Source: an uncultured Bacteroidales bacterium (GTDB taxonomy: Bacteria > Bacteroidota > Bacteroidia > Bacteroidales > Paludibacteraceae). From it: 64,000 nt of DNA. The notes beneath the pieces are model-generated. The model worked only from the letters and a program-made list of their open reading frames with translations. It was not told where the DNA came from and searched no databases. The stretch is from the NCBI GenBank assembly GCA_902799555.1, contig CADCBB010000005.1, positions 1 through 64,000 on the forward strand, read 5' to 3'. Positions 44,785 to 59,702 of the stretch are shown piece by piece. The position numbers and the translations under genes were made by a program. Every line of letters begins with the position of its first letter. Within the stretch, counting starts at the first letter, position 1.

Positions 44785-46641
44785 ATGATGAAAAAAACAT
44801 ATTTATTTTTATTAGGTCTTATTACCTTATTCCCGTCTTGCCATTTCTTGGATAAAGAACTGGATACGGAATTAACCCTCGATTTGGTGTTTGAGGACAA
44901 AACACGCACGTACGGATGGCTTGCTAACGTGTATAGTGCTATTCCTGATCCCTATTTCGGATATGGCCGGTATCTGGGATGGGATATCTTGGGAGACGAA
45001 ATGAGCCCTTCCGAGCGTTGGCGCCAATGGGATTGGAAAGTCATTCCGTATATCGTCGGAGAATGGTCGCCCAGCAGCAGTTGGGATGGTAATTATTGGG
45101 CCATGTTGCCGCAACGCATCCGCGAAGCGGAAATATTCAAACAAAATGTACATCCACTTCCGGATCAAGGGATTGGTGCAAAAGAAGTGGAATATATGAA
45201 AGCGGAATGCGATGCCTTGATAGCCTATTACTACTGGTTAATGGTCAATACCTATGGCGCTATTCCTTTTACTCCGGGTAAGGTATATACTACGGATGCT
45301 ACCGAAGAAGAAATGATGCAGGGACAGGCTCCTTATTATACGGTGATTGATTGGTGCGACTCCGTTTTGCTGGATGTAAGTCACCGCTTGCCTACTAAGT
45401 ATAGCTCGCAAAAATACGGACGCTTTACCGCTGTTATGGCGCTCGCAGTACGTGCACGAATGCTGCTCTATGCTGCCAGTCCGCTCGTGAACGGAAATCC
45501 GGATTATGCAGGCTATACCAACTGTCATAATGTACCCGTTTTTAGTACCGAAATGGACCCCTCACGGTGGACAAAAGCAGCCGATGCATGCAAACTGCTC
45601 ATAGAAACAGCAGAATCAGCCGGACATACCTTGTATATCGAACGCACACAACAAGGACAGATTGATGCCTTTATGTCTGTGCAGAATGTTCTCTTTACAC
45701 GCTATGACGAAGGGAATACGGAAATATTGTTTGCTCGCCCTAACGGATGCAATTATACCGATCTGGAAAAACATTCCACCCCCGCCAATTCCGGCGGTAA
45801 CGGCGGATATGGCATCACGCAGTCTTTGGTCGATGCCTTCTTTATGGAAAACGGATTACCCATTACGGACGAAGCTTCAGGCTACGTGGAAGAAGGTTTT
45901 AATGAAGCAGCGGTCTCCTCCGAGAAAACCGAATGGGGAAGCAAAGTGAACGGAGGGTATATCACATATCCACATACATATAATATGTACTGTCATCGCG
46001 AACCGCGTTTTTATGTCGCCGTCAATTTTCATAATGCGTGGTTTACACAAGAGAATCGTACCTTCAATTTCTTCAATGGCGCACAGGACAATACCCATAC
46101 ACACGACGCACCGCAAAGCGGTTATCTCTTACGTAAAAAAATTCATCCCAACACCAATGTGAAGGAAAATAATTTCCCATATCGTCCGGGTATCTTGTAT
46201 CGCTTGGGGGAAGCGTATCTCAACTATGCGGAAGCACTCAACGAAACAGACAAACGAGATGTGCATGAGATACTTTATTATATCAACCTCATTCGGCAAC
46301 GAGCAGGTGTGCGGACATATACTACGGGGGCTACCAATGCCGATGAAATCCATGTGGAGACTGACAGGGAACAACTGCGCGAGATTATCCGGATGGAACG
46401 ACATGTCGAGTTATGCTGCGAAGGATTGCGGTATGATGACCTCAGACGGTGGAAACTGGCGGAAAACCTGCTCGACGGTCCCCAATATGGTATGAATTTT
46501 TCAGGAAAAGACGATGCGTCCTTCTTCCAACGAGTCATTTACCAGCAACGCGTGTATAGAAAAGCGTATTACTGGTTCCCTATTCACCAAACGGAATTAG
46601 ATAAAAACAAATATTTAAAACAATTACCATACTGGAATTAA
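44785..46641 (+). CDS. susD: SusD/RagB-type glycan-binding lipoprotein (PUL1)
   Basis: The 618-residue lipoprotein has the lipobox LFPSC (Cys near residue 19) and the SusD N-terminal pattern FLDKELDTELTLDLVF. The TPR-like helices and the C-terminal RagB region (ELLRIIRMERHVELCCEGLRYDDLRRW) are seen. It captures glycan at the cell surface and delivers it into SusC. At 618 residues it is longer than the PUL2 SusD (492), with extra sequence in the glycan-facing region. A second ATG lies at 44788. It follows SusC and precedes SusE by 4 bp. Confidence 0.93.
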   Translation: MMKKTYLFLLGLITLFPSCHFLDKELDTELTLDLVFEDKTRTYGWLANVYSAIPDPYFGYGRYLGWDILGDEMSPSERWRQWDWKVIPYIVGEWSPSSSWDGNYWAMLPQRIREAEIFKQNVHPLPDQGIGAKEVEYMKAECDALIAYYYWLMVNTYGAIPFTPGKVYTTDATEEEMMQGQAPYYTVIDWCDSVLLDVSHRLPTKYSSQKYGRFTAVMALAVRARMLLYAASPLVNGNPDYAGYTNCHNVPVFSTEMDPSRWTKAADACKLLIETAESAGHTLYIERTQQGQIDAFMSVQNVLFTRYDEGNTEILFARPNGCNYTDLEKHSTPANSGGNGGYGITQSLVDAFFMENGLPITDEASGYVEEGFNEAAVSSEKTEWGSKVNGGYITYPHTYNMYCHREPRFYVAVNFHNAWFTQENRTFNFFNGAQDNTHTHDAPQSGYLLRKKIHPNTNVKENNFPYRPGILYRLGEAYLNYAEALNETDKRDVHEILYYINLIRQRAGVRTYTTGATNADEIHVETDREQLREIIRMERHVELCCEGLRYDDLRRWKLAENLLDGPQYGMNFSGKDDASFFQRVIYQQRVYRKAYYWFPIHQTELDKNKYLKQLPYWN

Positions 46642-46645
46642 GGCT

Positions 46646-48027
46646 ATGAAAAAAGGATTATATCTTTTCACCATAGTGTCCATTTTGTGGGCATGCAAGT
46701 CGGAAGACCCCTATGCGACAATCAATCAACCGGAGGACCAAATGCATCTTCAAGTATCCCCCTCACCCGTCGTGTTGAATCCGCAACTGCGGGATGAGGT
46801 GGCGGCTACCTTTACTTGGACATGGCCCGAACTTCAATATGGCGCAGAGTCCTATGTGTGCGCTTTTAAAATGGATATAGCGGATAACCAATTTAAGACG
46901 GCTATCCCCAAAATGACCATCGCAAACGATAATCAACTAACATTCACACATAAGGAATTGAACGATTTATTGGCAGACTGGGGAATCGTGGCCGGACAAT
47001 CTGCACAATTGGAAGCGGAATTGATTGCTGAATTCAAAGGAACCGATGTCTATGTGAAACCCATGATCAGCAAACTCATCTTTACCATTACCGGCTACGC
47101 TAATCACCTATATGTGATGGGTTCCGCTACACTGGCCGGAACAGATTTCGCTTCTGCTTTTGAGATGGATAAGATAGCCGGTACAGATGCATATAACTGG
47201 CGAGGATTGTTATCCGAAGGATCCATTCAATTCGTGTCCGCACAAAAGGCCTCGGCTATCATATATGCTTCTTTCCCTATCTCGCGGTCGGGATTCTATG
47301 ATGTCACCTATGACATGACGGATAACACCATGACTACGAAAGAACCACTTTACCTTGTCGGAGATGCCACACCGGGCGGGTGGGCGCTGCACGATGCTAC
47401 TGCACTGGATTTTGAAACAACACCCGCTACTTGGACAGGATTCCTTTCCACGGGGGAAGTGAAATTTGCATGTAATCCCCAAAGTGGGGTGTTTGAAGAT
47501 CCGTTCTACCAGTCGGCCTCCCCGGACGCAGCTCCCGAGGGCACACAACAGATAGTCTTTAATCCCGATGGGAAAGGAGCGGATAACAAATGGCGCATTA
47601 CCGAAGAAGGTGTCTATTCCATATCCGTCGATGTAACGAACCGAACCGTCTCTTTTGCGCGAGATCATTCGATGGATGACCTGCCCGTTAAAGAAGTCTG
47701 GATATGCGGAAGCGCCACCCCAAGAGGGTGGGACACACCTTTCCCCGAAAAAATGATGTATGACTTCCAGGCTCCTAAAGGAACGTTTGTCTGGAACGGC
47801 AACTTAACAGAAGGAGAAATCAAGTTCCCTCTGAATAATAGTCAGTACGGGGGGGCATTCTATCTGGCGGATGAATATGATATGCATATTACCGAAAATA
47901 CATCCTATCATATCAACTACTTTGCTTCCTGTGTGGACGTGCCGGATAAAAAGTGGATCTTAGATGATCCGGGGTACTATAAAATAGTACTTAATGTGAT
48001 AAACAATACAGTTAAATTTTATAAACA

Positions 48028-48031
<4 letters not shown>
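46646..48031 (+). CDS. SusE-like surface glycan-binding lipoprotein (PUL1)
   Basis: The 461-residue lipoprotein has lipobox WACK at about residue 16. An N-terminal SusE domain comes first (FTWTWPELQYGAESYVCAF, about 30-145). Three SusE/F carbohydrate-binding modules follow at about 150-230 (LYVMGSATLAG), 232-345 (LYLVGDATPGGW) and 350-461 (VWICGSATPRGW). These modules bind alpha-glucans in SusE/SusF. The tryptophans after the glycines are the likely stacking residues. The gene overlaps the GH27-like gene by 4 bp. Confidence 0.88.
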
Positions 48032-53525
<5,494 letters not shown>

Positions 53526-53583
53526 AAACATGGAGCTCATTTCCCGGAGGATATTCCGACGCTCATAAGAAAATATAACACAG

Positions 53584-53602
53584 GCATCCCATCCGTGGGT
53601 GC
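53584..53602 (+). terminator. Possible terminator hairpin after PUL1
   Basis: GCATCCCA (53584-53591) and TGGGTGC (53596-53602) form a short hairpin with one mismatch, followed by TTGTT rather than a clean T-run. It lies 59 bp after the tandem GH97 stop codon. Confidence 0.4.
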
Positions 53603-53646
53603 TTGTTCGTATATAAACGAATTGGTTAAACTAAAAAATTAAAATC

Positions 53647-53831
53647 ATGACTCAAAAAAATTGATCATCGATTGTCTGCCGGACTTTCAAGGCAACATCA
53701 TTGTCAACATCAACGTCGTCTCAGCTTCGGAGACACAAGTATCTAACCCATCATTCTTCTCGCGCATCACGCAAACCGCCTACGACAAAGAGGATCGTGA
53801 GCATTTTGAGGAAAAAGTAGCGGCTTTATAG
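53647..53831 (+). pseudogene. Small gene interrupted by a frameshift in an A7 run
   Basis: ATG ACT CAA AAA AAT TGA stops after five codons. With one more A in the run at 53654-53660, the frame would continue M-T-Q-K-K-L and on through an open frame of 56 more codons to TAG at 53829-53831 (DCLPDFQGNIIVNINVV, and FEEKVAAL at the end). A frameshift, programmed or transcriptional slippage at A7, or a TTG start at 53661 are all possible. The product would have about 56-61 residues. I do not recognise its family. It sits between PUL1 and the PUL2 operator. Confidence 0.4.
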
Positions 53832-53839
53832 CATAAAAG

Positions 53840-53927
53840 CACTACTTTTTTTTACTACTAGTCAAAAACGTATATTGCTAAAAATAAGCGATATACATTT
53901 TTTTATGCCTTATATGTACTACTTTTT
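53840..53927 (+). promoter_or_regulatory. Operator-like element upstream of PUL2
   Basis: Copies of ACTACTTTTT at 53841-53850 and 53918-53927 (77 bp apart) flank a dyad with arms GTATATTGCT (53870-53879) and AGCGATATAC (53887-53896). The dyad is followed by a T-run. Compared with PUL1 the outermost pair of the dyad changes from C-G to G-C, keeping pairing. TGTACTACT (53915) lies 48 bp before the -7 box, as in PUL1. Confidence 0.6.
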
Positions 53928-53938
53928 ACGAGCGTGCT

Positions 53939-53970
53939 CTTGTGTATATTCGCAAAAAGCAGTAATTTTG
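53939..53970 (+). promoter_or_regulatory. Promoter of PUL2
   Basis: CTTG (53939-53942), 20 bp, TAATTTTG (53963-53970) with AAAAAGCAG before the -7 box. The ATG at 54007 is 36 bp downstream. Confidence 0.78.
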
Positions 53971-54006
53971 CATCGTCGAATCAATTTTAATCTAAAAGTT
54001 AGGCTT

Positions 54007-55239
54007 ATGAAAACACATTTTCTTTCTTTGGTACTGACTGTGATGTTGGCAATCGCTCCATGTTTTGCAAATCGTATTTATCTGATTGGTGATGCTACAC
54101 CGGGTGGATGGTCTTTGGACAATGCTGCGCTGATGGTGCCGGCAGCGGATGGTGTGTATGAGTGGGTTGGTGACTTGAACGCCGGTGCGCTCAAGTTTGT
54201 GACACATCATGATTGGTTGCCATCGTATGGCCCTGCTACGGATAATACCGCCCTATCTGTCGGAACTGTTGATTTAGTCCTTCGTTCTGCTACTGCCGAT
54301 CCCGACAATAAGTTTGCGGTCGCTGCAGGACGCTATGCTCTTACGATTGACCTGACCGGTGCAACGCCGCAACTGACTGTTGCTGATGGTACCGGGATCG
54401 CAGATAAGGGATTGGACACCTATTATCCGGAGATGATTTATGCTATCGGTTCCGCTACACCAGCAGGTTGGACTGTGAAAAACGCCATCAAGATGAGGGA
54501 GAGCGACTTCAATTCGGGTATCTACGAAAAGGTGCTCACACTCAATACCGGCGAATTGAAATTCCTTCACCAGAAAGATTGGGGTGCCGGTTATGGCGCC
54601 ACGGTCGCGAATGCTCCGGTGAACGGCTCAGGAGTCTATACTATTGCCGCCTTGGATGATGCAGACAAGAAGTTCGCTGTGGCTCTGACTGCTGCTACAG
54701 ATTATAAAATGACGGTCAATGCGGTAACAGGCTCGATGACGCTATCCTATTATCCGGAGCATTTGTATATCATCGGTCCGGCTGTGGGCGGATGGAGTTG
54801 GAATAATAACGCTATAGAAATGACGACTTCCGAAGAAGGTATTTTTACATGGGCGGGCACGTTGAGTGCAGGCGAGATGAAATTCTTTACGGAGAGAGAC
54901 TTCGGAGCAACGGCTTATGGTGCCACAGTGGCAGGGCAAGAGATTGCGGCAACTGGAGTATATGATCTGGAGAAACTGGGTGCGGAAGATAAGAAATTTA
55001 TTGCTCCGGTGGCAGACGTTATACTTACGGTGGACTTGAAGCAGATGAAACTTATATCAGTACCTGATACCGTGGCAGGTATCAGTATGGTGGCAGATGA
55101 CGGAATTATCCGTATATACGACATGATGGGTATGCTCCGCATCACTCTTCCTGCAAATGAAAATATAACCGATAATCTCACGAAAGGTATCTATATCATG
55201 GTGAATGGTTCCAAAACGGAGAAGATTATTATCCGTTAA
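54007..55239 (+). CDS. Secreted SusF-like three-module glycan-binding protein with T9SS sorting domain
   Basis: The 410-residue protein has a signal peptide without lipobox and three SusE/F-type carbohydrate-binding modules: about 21-130 (IYLIGDATPGGW), 135-240 (IYAIGSATPAGW) and 245-345 (LYIIGPAVGGWSW). It ends with a type IX secretion type A sorting domain: GIIRIYDMMGMLRITL, then KGIYIMVNGSKTEKIIIR. After export by T9SS the domain is removed and the protein is attached to or released from the cell surface. It is the first gene of PUL2 and has no enzyme motif, so a surface glucan-binding role is likely. The upstream open frame to 53875 overlaps the promoter and is not used. Confidence 0.85.
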   Translation: MKTHFLSLVLTVMLAIAPCFANRIYLIGDATPGGWSLDNAALMVPAADGVYEWVGDLNAGALKFVTHHDWLPSYGPATDNTALSVGTVDLVLRSATADPDNKFAVAAGRYALTIDLTGATPQLTVADGTGIADKGLDTYYPEMIYAIGSATPAGWTVKNAIKMRESDFNSGIYEKVLTLNTGELKFLHQKDWGAGYGATVANAPVNGSGVYTIAALDDADKKFAVALTAATDYKMTVNAVTGSMTLSYYPEHLYIIGPAVGGWSWNNNAIEMTTSEEGIFTWAGTLSAGEMKFFTERDFGATAYGATVAGQEIAATGVYDLEKLGAEDKKFIAPVADVILTVDLKQMKLISVPDTVAGISMVADDGIIRIYDMMGMLRITLPANENITDNLTKGIYIMVNGSKTEKIIIR

Positions 55240-55244
55240 ACGTT

Positions 55245-58214
55245 ATGAACAAAAAATCAATACCTATTACACTTATCCTCTTACTCGCCTGTGTCTTTCC
55301 TCTTTGGGCGCAAGTGAGTGGAGTGATTGTGGACGAAAAAGGCGAACCCATCATCGGAGCCAGTATATTGGAGAAGGGTACGACCAATGGAACCATCACC
55401 GACTTTGATGGTAATTTCACGTTGAATGTCGCCGAAGGTGCTACACTGGAAATCAGTTACGTCGGCTATGCATCGCAGTCTCTTTCCGCAGCTGCCAACA
55501 TGAAAATTATCCTTAAAGAGGATACTGAAGTGCTCGAAGAAGTGGTGGTGGTCGGTTACGGAGTCCAGAAGAAAAGCGACTTGACGGGTGCTATCTCTCA
55601 GGTAACAGAGAAAGATCTTCAGAAAGTTCCCGCACCTTCGATCGGTGTGGCTTTGGAAGGTCGTGCAGCCGGTCTGCAGGTTATCGGTTCCGGTGCTCCG
55701 GGTAGCAATGTGAGCCTCAACATCCGTGGTATCGGTAGTATCAATAACTCCCAACCGCTGATTGTGATTGACGGTGTACCGACCGATGTGCCGTTGAACA
55801 TGATTAACATGGATGACGTGGCGAGTGTGGACGTACTCAAAGATGCTTCTGCTACAGCTATCTACGGAAGTCGTGGTGCGTATGGTGTTGTAATTATTTC
55901 TACTAAGAAAGGAGAGAATGAGAAGGGACATATTAATCTCAAAGCTTCTTTCGGCTTTGATCAACTTCAACGCACCTTGCCGCTGCTCAAAGCCTATCAG
56001 TTTGCTTCGCTGCATAATGAGATGATGGCGGCGGCCGGTGAACCCCAATATTCCGGGTACGCCGATCCATTGGAATTAGGAAATGGTACGGACTGGATGT
56101 CTGAACTATGGCAGTTTGCCCCGACCCAAAACTATAGTCTGAGTTACTCAGGTGGTACCAAGAAATCCAATTTCTATGTGTCCGGTGCGTACTATGACCA
56201 AAAGGGTATCATTAAGACCACAGCATACAAGCGCCTGACATTGCAATTCAATCACGACACTCAATTATTCGACTGGTTGAAGTTTGGTCATAAACTCAGT
56301 CTTAACCATGATATCAAGTCCGGTGGTGCATACAATATTCAAAATACCATGCGCGCGTTACCTACGCAACCGATATATAATGAAGATGGTACTTGGGCGG
56401 GCCCGGTAGGTTTGGCAATGTACGTGGGAGATATTGCGAACCCGATAGGAAAGATGAAGGAGAATACCAGTGTAACCAAAGGGTACAATCTGTTAGGAAA
56501 CATCTATGCGGAGATAAAGCCGGTGGATTGGCTGATTTTCAAGACAACATTCGGTATTCAAGCATTGTTCTGGGATAAGGAAGGTTGGACTCCTAAGTAT
56601 GATTGGCAACCTATTGCGCAACCCGAATCGGAAGCGAGCCGTTCGTTCGACAAGAGTATCACGTGGCTTTGGGATAACACGCTTACCTTTGTCAAGACCT
56701 TCAAACAGAAGCATAATTTCACCGCTATGATCGGTTCTTCCATGCAGGCGAATACCTATGAGTTTATGTCCGGCTCCGTACAAGGTTTTATTTCCGAAAC
56801 GGCCAAACAACTGAGTAACGGTCTTCTCGAACCGACTCTCTACGGCAACAAATCCGATTGGGCATTACTCTCCTTCATGGGACGTGTAACCTATGGTTAC
56901 GACAATCGTTATCTGTTAACGGCTACTTTCCGAGCCGACGGCTCGAGTCGTTTTGCCAAAAAGAACCGCTGGGGCTACTTCCCCTCTGTGGCATTGGCAT
57001 GGCGTATGAGCGAGGAGCATTGGTTTGAAAAGAACTTCTGGCTGTCAGATCTTAAACTGCGTGCCGGCTATGGTCAGACGGGTAACCAAGCCAGCGTCGG
57101 TAACTACGCATACGCAAGCCAACTGCAGACTGTCCAGTATGTGTTCGGCGATAAGCAAGTGCCAGGTCTCGCTCCATGGGTGCTGCCTAATCCCAATGTG
57201 CGTTGGGAAACGGTCGAACAGTATAACGTAGGTGCCGATTTCGCATTCTTTGATCAACGCTTACATGCTACCGTCGATTGGTATATTAAGAATACAAACG
57301 ACATGCTCGTGCCGATGTCCGTACCTATTAGCAGCGGTTATTCGGACGAAGCAGTACCGAGTATCAATGCCGGACGGATGCGCAACACGGGTGTAGAGGT
57401 GAGCCTGAATAGTTTGAACATCAAAAAAACGAATTTCACCTGGACAACTACGGTCAACTTCGCCTATAACCATAACACCATCCTTTCGTTAAATGACGAT
57501 GTACCGATGTATTTCGATTGCAATGTGCATAAGATCGGTTATCCGGTAGCAGCATACTACGGTTACGTGACAGATGGTATCTTCCAGACCCAAGAGGAAG
57601 TGGATATGCATGCCGTGCAAACGATCGGTAGCGATAAGTATAGTAGTACCCAACCAGGTGATATCCGTTTCAAAGACCTCAATGGTGACGGTATCATCAA
57701 TGAAGACGACCGTACCGTCCTTGGTTCTCCGACCCCGACATGGACATTCTCCATGAATAACCGCTTCGAGTTCTATGGGGTAGATATAGAGATTTATCTG
57801 CAAGGCGCAGCCGGTAATAAGATCTACAACGGAAACAGGTCGACGTTAGAGGCGATGTCTGTTGCGCAGAACCAGATGACTACCGTCCTCGATCGTTGGC
57901 GTCCGGATAATCCGACGAACACCATGCCGCGTGCCGTGTTCTCCGACCCGAATAAGAACAACCGCGTCAGTGACCGTTTCTTGGAGTCCGGTGATTATCT
58001 GCGTCTGAAGAGTATCACAATAGGTTATACCTTGCCTAAGAAGTACACGAAGAAAGCCCTTATGGACGAGGTGCGCTTCTCGTTTTCGGGGCAGAACCTA
58101 TACACACTGACCCGTTACACAGGACTCGATCCTGAGGTCGGTGGCAGCGGTATTGACAGTAATGTCTATCCACTCACCCGTAATTTTACATTTGGTCTTA
58201 ATATAACCTTCTAA
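55245..58214 (+). CDS. susC: SusC/RagA-type TonB-linked outer-membrane transporter (PUL2)
   Basis: The 989-residue receptor begins with a signal peptide, a CarboxypepD_reg domain (VSGVIVDEKGEPIIGASI), the TonB box region EVVVVGYGVQKK and the SusC plug pattern VLKDASATAIYGSRGAYGVVIIS. It ends in the barrel strand FTFGLNITF. It should import oligosaccharides, here most likely dextran-derived, with the SusD downstream. It follows the three-module protein by 5 bp and overlaps the SusD reading frame by 1 bp if the first ATG is used. Codon use is like the core genes (GGT, CGT). Confidence 0.96.
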   Translation: MNKKSIPITLILLLACVFPLWAQVSGVIVDEKGEPIIGASILEKGTTNGTITDFDGNFTLNVAEGATLEISYVGYASQSLSAAANMKIILKEDTEVLEEVVVVGYGVQKKSDLTGAISQVTEKDLQKVPAPSIGVALEGRAAGLQVIGSGAPGSNVSLNIRGIGSINNSQPLIVIDGVPTDVPLNMINMDDVASVDVLKDASATAIYGSRGAYGVVIISTKKGENEKGHINLKASFGFDQLQRTLPLLKAYQFASLHNEMMAAAGEPQYSGYADPLELGNGTDWMSELWQFAPTQNYSLSYSGGTKKSNFYVSGAYYDQKGIIKTTAYKRLTLQFNHDTQLFDWLKFGHKLSLNHDIKSGGAYNIQNTMRALPTQPIYNEDGTWAGPVGLAMYVGDIANPIGKMKENTSVTKGYNLLGNIYAEIKPVDWLIFKTTFGIQALFWDKEGWTPKYDWQPIAQPESEASRSFDKSITWLWDNTLTFVKTFKQKHNFTAMIGSSMQANTYEFMSGSVQGFISETAKQLSNGLLEPTLYGNKSDWALLSFMGRVTYGYDNRYLLTATFRADGSSRFAKKNRWGYFPSVALAWRMSEEHWFEKNFWLSDLKLRAGYGQTGNQASVGNYAYASQLQTVQYVFGDKQVPGLAPWVLPNPNVRWETVEQYNVGADFAFFDQRLHATVDWYIKNTNDMLVPMSVPISSGYSDEAVPSINAGRMRNTGVEVSLNSLNIKKTNFTWTTTVNFAYNHNTILSLNDDVPMYFDCNVHKIGYPVAAYYGYVTDGIFQTQEEVDMHAVQTIGSDKYSSTQPGDIRFKDLNGDGIINEDDRTVLGSPTPTWTFSMNNRFEFYGVDIEIYLQGAAGNKIYNGNRSTLEAMSVAQNQMTTVLDRWRPDNPTNTMPRAVFSDPNKNNRVSDRFLESGDYLRLKSITIGYTLPKKYTKKALMDEVRFSFSGQNLYTLTRYTGLDPEVGGSGIDSNVYPLTRNFTFGLNITF

Positions 58215-58225
58215 TGCTTATGACT

Positions 58226-59701
58226 ATGAGAAAAAAGATATTGTGTATCCTATTAATAGCGTTTGCGGTTACATCTTGTAACTTCTTAGATCGCCAACCC
58301 TGGGATTCGGTCGATACGACCAATGGTTTCCAAACGGCGGCAGATGCTGAAGCGGCTGTGAATGCTTGCTACCAACCGCTCCAATGGGCGAAACTCTATA
58401 ATATGCGCATCTGGACAACAGATATCATAGCCGGCGAGAGTGTAGTAGGTGCCGGAGGTGGTGAAGACGGTATAGAGACAGTCGATCTTGCGAACTTCAT
58501 CGCGAATGCAGATAACTTCGCTGCGTTGGATCTGTGGCGTGGTCCTTCTCCCGGTATCCTGCGTTGTAACTTCGTACTCAAGAACGTGCCGGACATGCAG
58601 ATAGAGACGGACCTGAAGAACCGTATGTTAGGGGAAGCATATTTCTTGCGCGCGCATTACTATTTTATCTTGGTTCGCCTCTTCGGTGGAGTACCGATGC
58701 CTACGGAACCACTTACCTCTGATAGTGAACTCAAGATGCCGCGCGCTTCGGTGGATGAGATCTATGAACTCATCATCAGTGATTTGAATGAAGCCATCGT
58801 CCGTCTGCCACAACGCAATACTTATGGAAGTGCCAATATAGGAAGGGCAAGCAAAGAAGCTGCAATGGCAGAACTGGCACGCGTACACCTTGCCTACACG
58901 CATAACTATAATGAGGTAGTGCGTCTCTGCCAAGAGATAACCGCCATGGGATACCAACTGGCTCCCGACTATGCCGATAATTTCAATCCTGCCAAGCAGA
59001 ATGGGGTAGAGTCCATCTTTGAGGTGCAGTATTACGGCAAAACCAATTATAATTTCTGGTCGAACGAGAATCAGTCTTCATGGATCAGTACGTTCCAGGG
59101 ACCTCGTAACTCAGGCATGGCTGCAGGTTGCTATGGTTGGAACCAACCGACCGCTGAGTTTGTTAGCCAGTATGAAGCGGGAGACTTGCGCAAAGATAAA
59201 ACAATCTTCTATGCTGGCTGTCCGACTTTTGATGGCATGACCTATAACAGCACTTGGTCCACAACCGGCTATAACGTGCGTAAGTTCCTCTTGACCAAGA
59301 ATCAGTCTCCTGATTATAACACCTCCAACCAGAACTGGGTGGTTACTCGTTATGCGGATGTGTTGCTCATGGAGGCAGAGGCGCTAAATGAGTTAGGCCG
59401 TACTACGGAAGCAGAAGCACCGCTTTATCAGGTTCGTAAGCGCGCAGGACTCACCAGCCGTGCCCAGATAGAAGGACTGACACAAGCGCAGATGAGGGAC
59501 AAGATAATACACGAACGCCGTATCGAACTGGCTTTCGAGGGACATAGATGGTTCGATATGTTGCGCTATCCGAATAACTATGCTCTGAATTTCCTGCATT
59601 CAATCGGAAAGACCAATGCAACAACCAAGCATCTGCTCTTTCCGATTCCAACCCAGGAGATCGAAGCCAATGAATTATTAACTCAAAATCCTGGCTATTG
59701 A
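58226..59701 (+). CDS. susD: SusD/RagB-type glycan-binding lipoprotein (PUL2)
   Basis: The 491-residue lipoprotein has lipobox VTSC and the SusD start pattern CNFLDRQPWDSV. It has the central FFRAHYYF-type helix (FLRAHYYFILVRLFGG) and the C-terminal RIELAFEGHRWFDMLRYP signature. It holds glycan over the SusC channel. The ATG at 58226 gives the best signal peptide; ATGs at 58214 and 58220 are alternatives. SusE follows after 1 bp. Confidence 0.95.
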   Translation: MRKKILCILLIAFAVTSCNFLDRQPWDSVDTTNGFQTAADAEAAVNACYQPLQWAKLYNMRIWTTDIIAGESVVGAGGGEDGIETVDLANFIANADNFAALDLWRGPSPGILRCNFVLKNVPDMQIETDLKNRMLGEAYFLRAHYYFILVRLFGGVPMPTEPLTSDSELKMPRASVDEIYELIISDLNEAIVRLPQRNTYGSANIGRASKEAAMAELARVHLAYTHNYNEVVRLCQEITAMGYQLAPDYADNFNPAKQNGVESIFEVQYYGKTNYNFWSNENQSSWISTFQGPRNSGMAAGCYGWNQPTAEFVSQYEAGDLRKDKTIFYAGCPTFDGMTYNSTWSTTGYNVRKFLLTKNQSPDYNTSNQNWVVTRYADVLLMEAEALNELGRTTEAEAPLYQVRKRAGLTSRAQIEGLTQAQMRDKIIHERRIELAFEGHRWFDMLRYPNNYALNFLHSIGKTNATTKHLLFPIPTQEIEANELLTQNPGY

Positions 59702-59702
59702 T

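Noticed and set aside
53875-54006. N-terminal extension of the three-module SusF-like protein
   Set aside because: It overlaps the dyad and promoter; the signal peptide begins at 54007.
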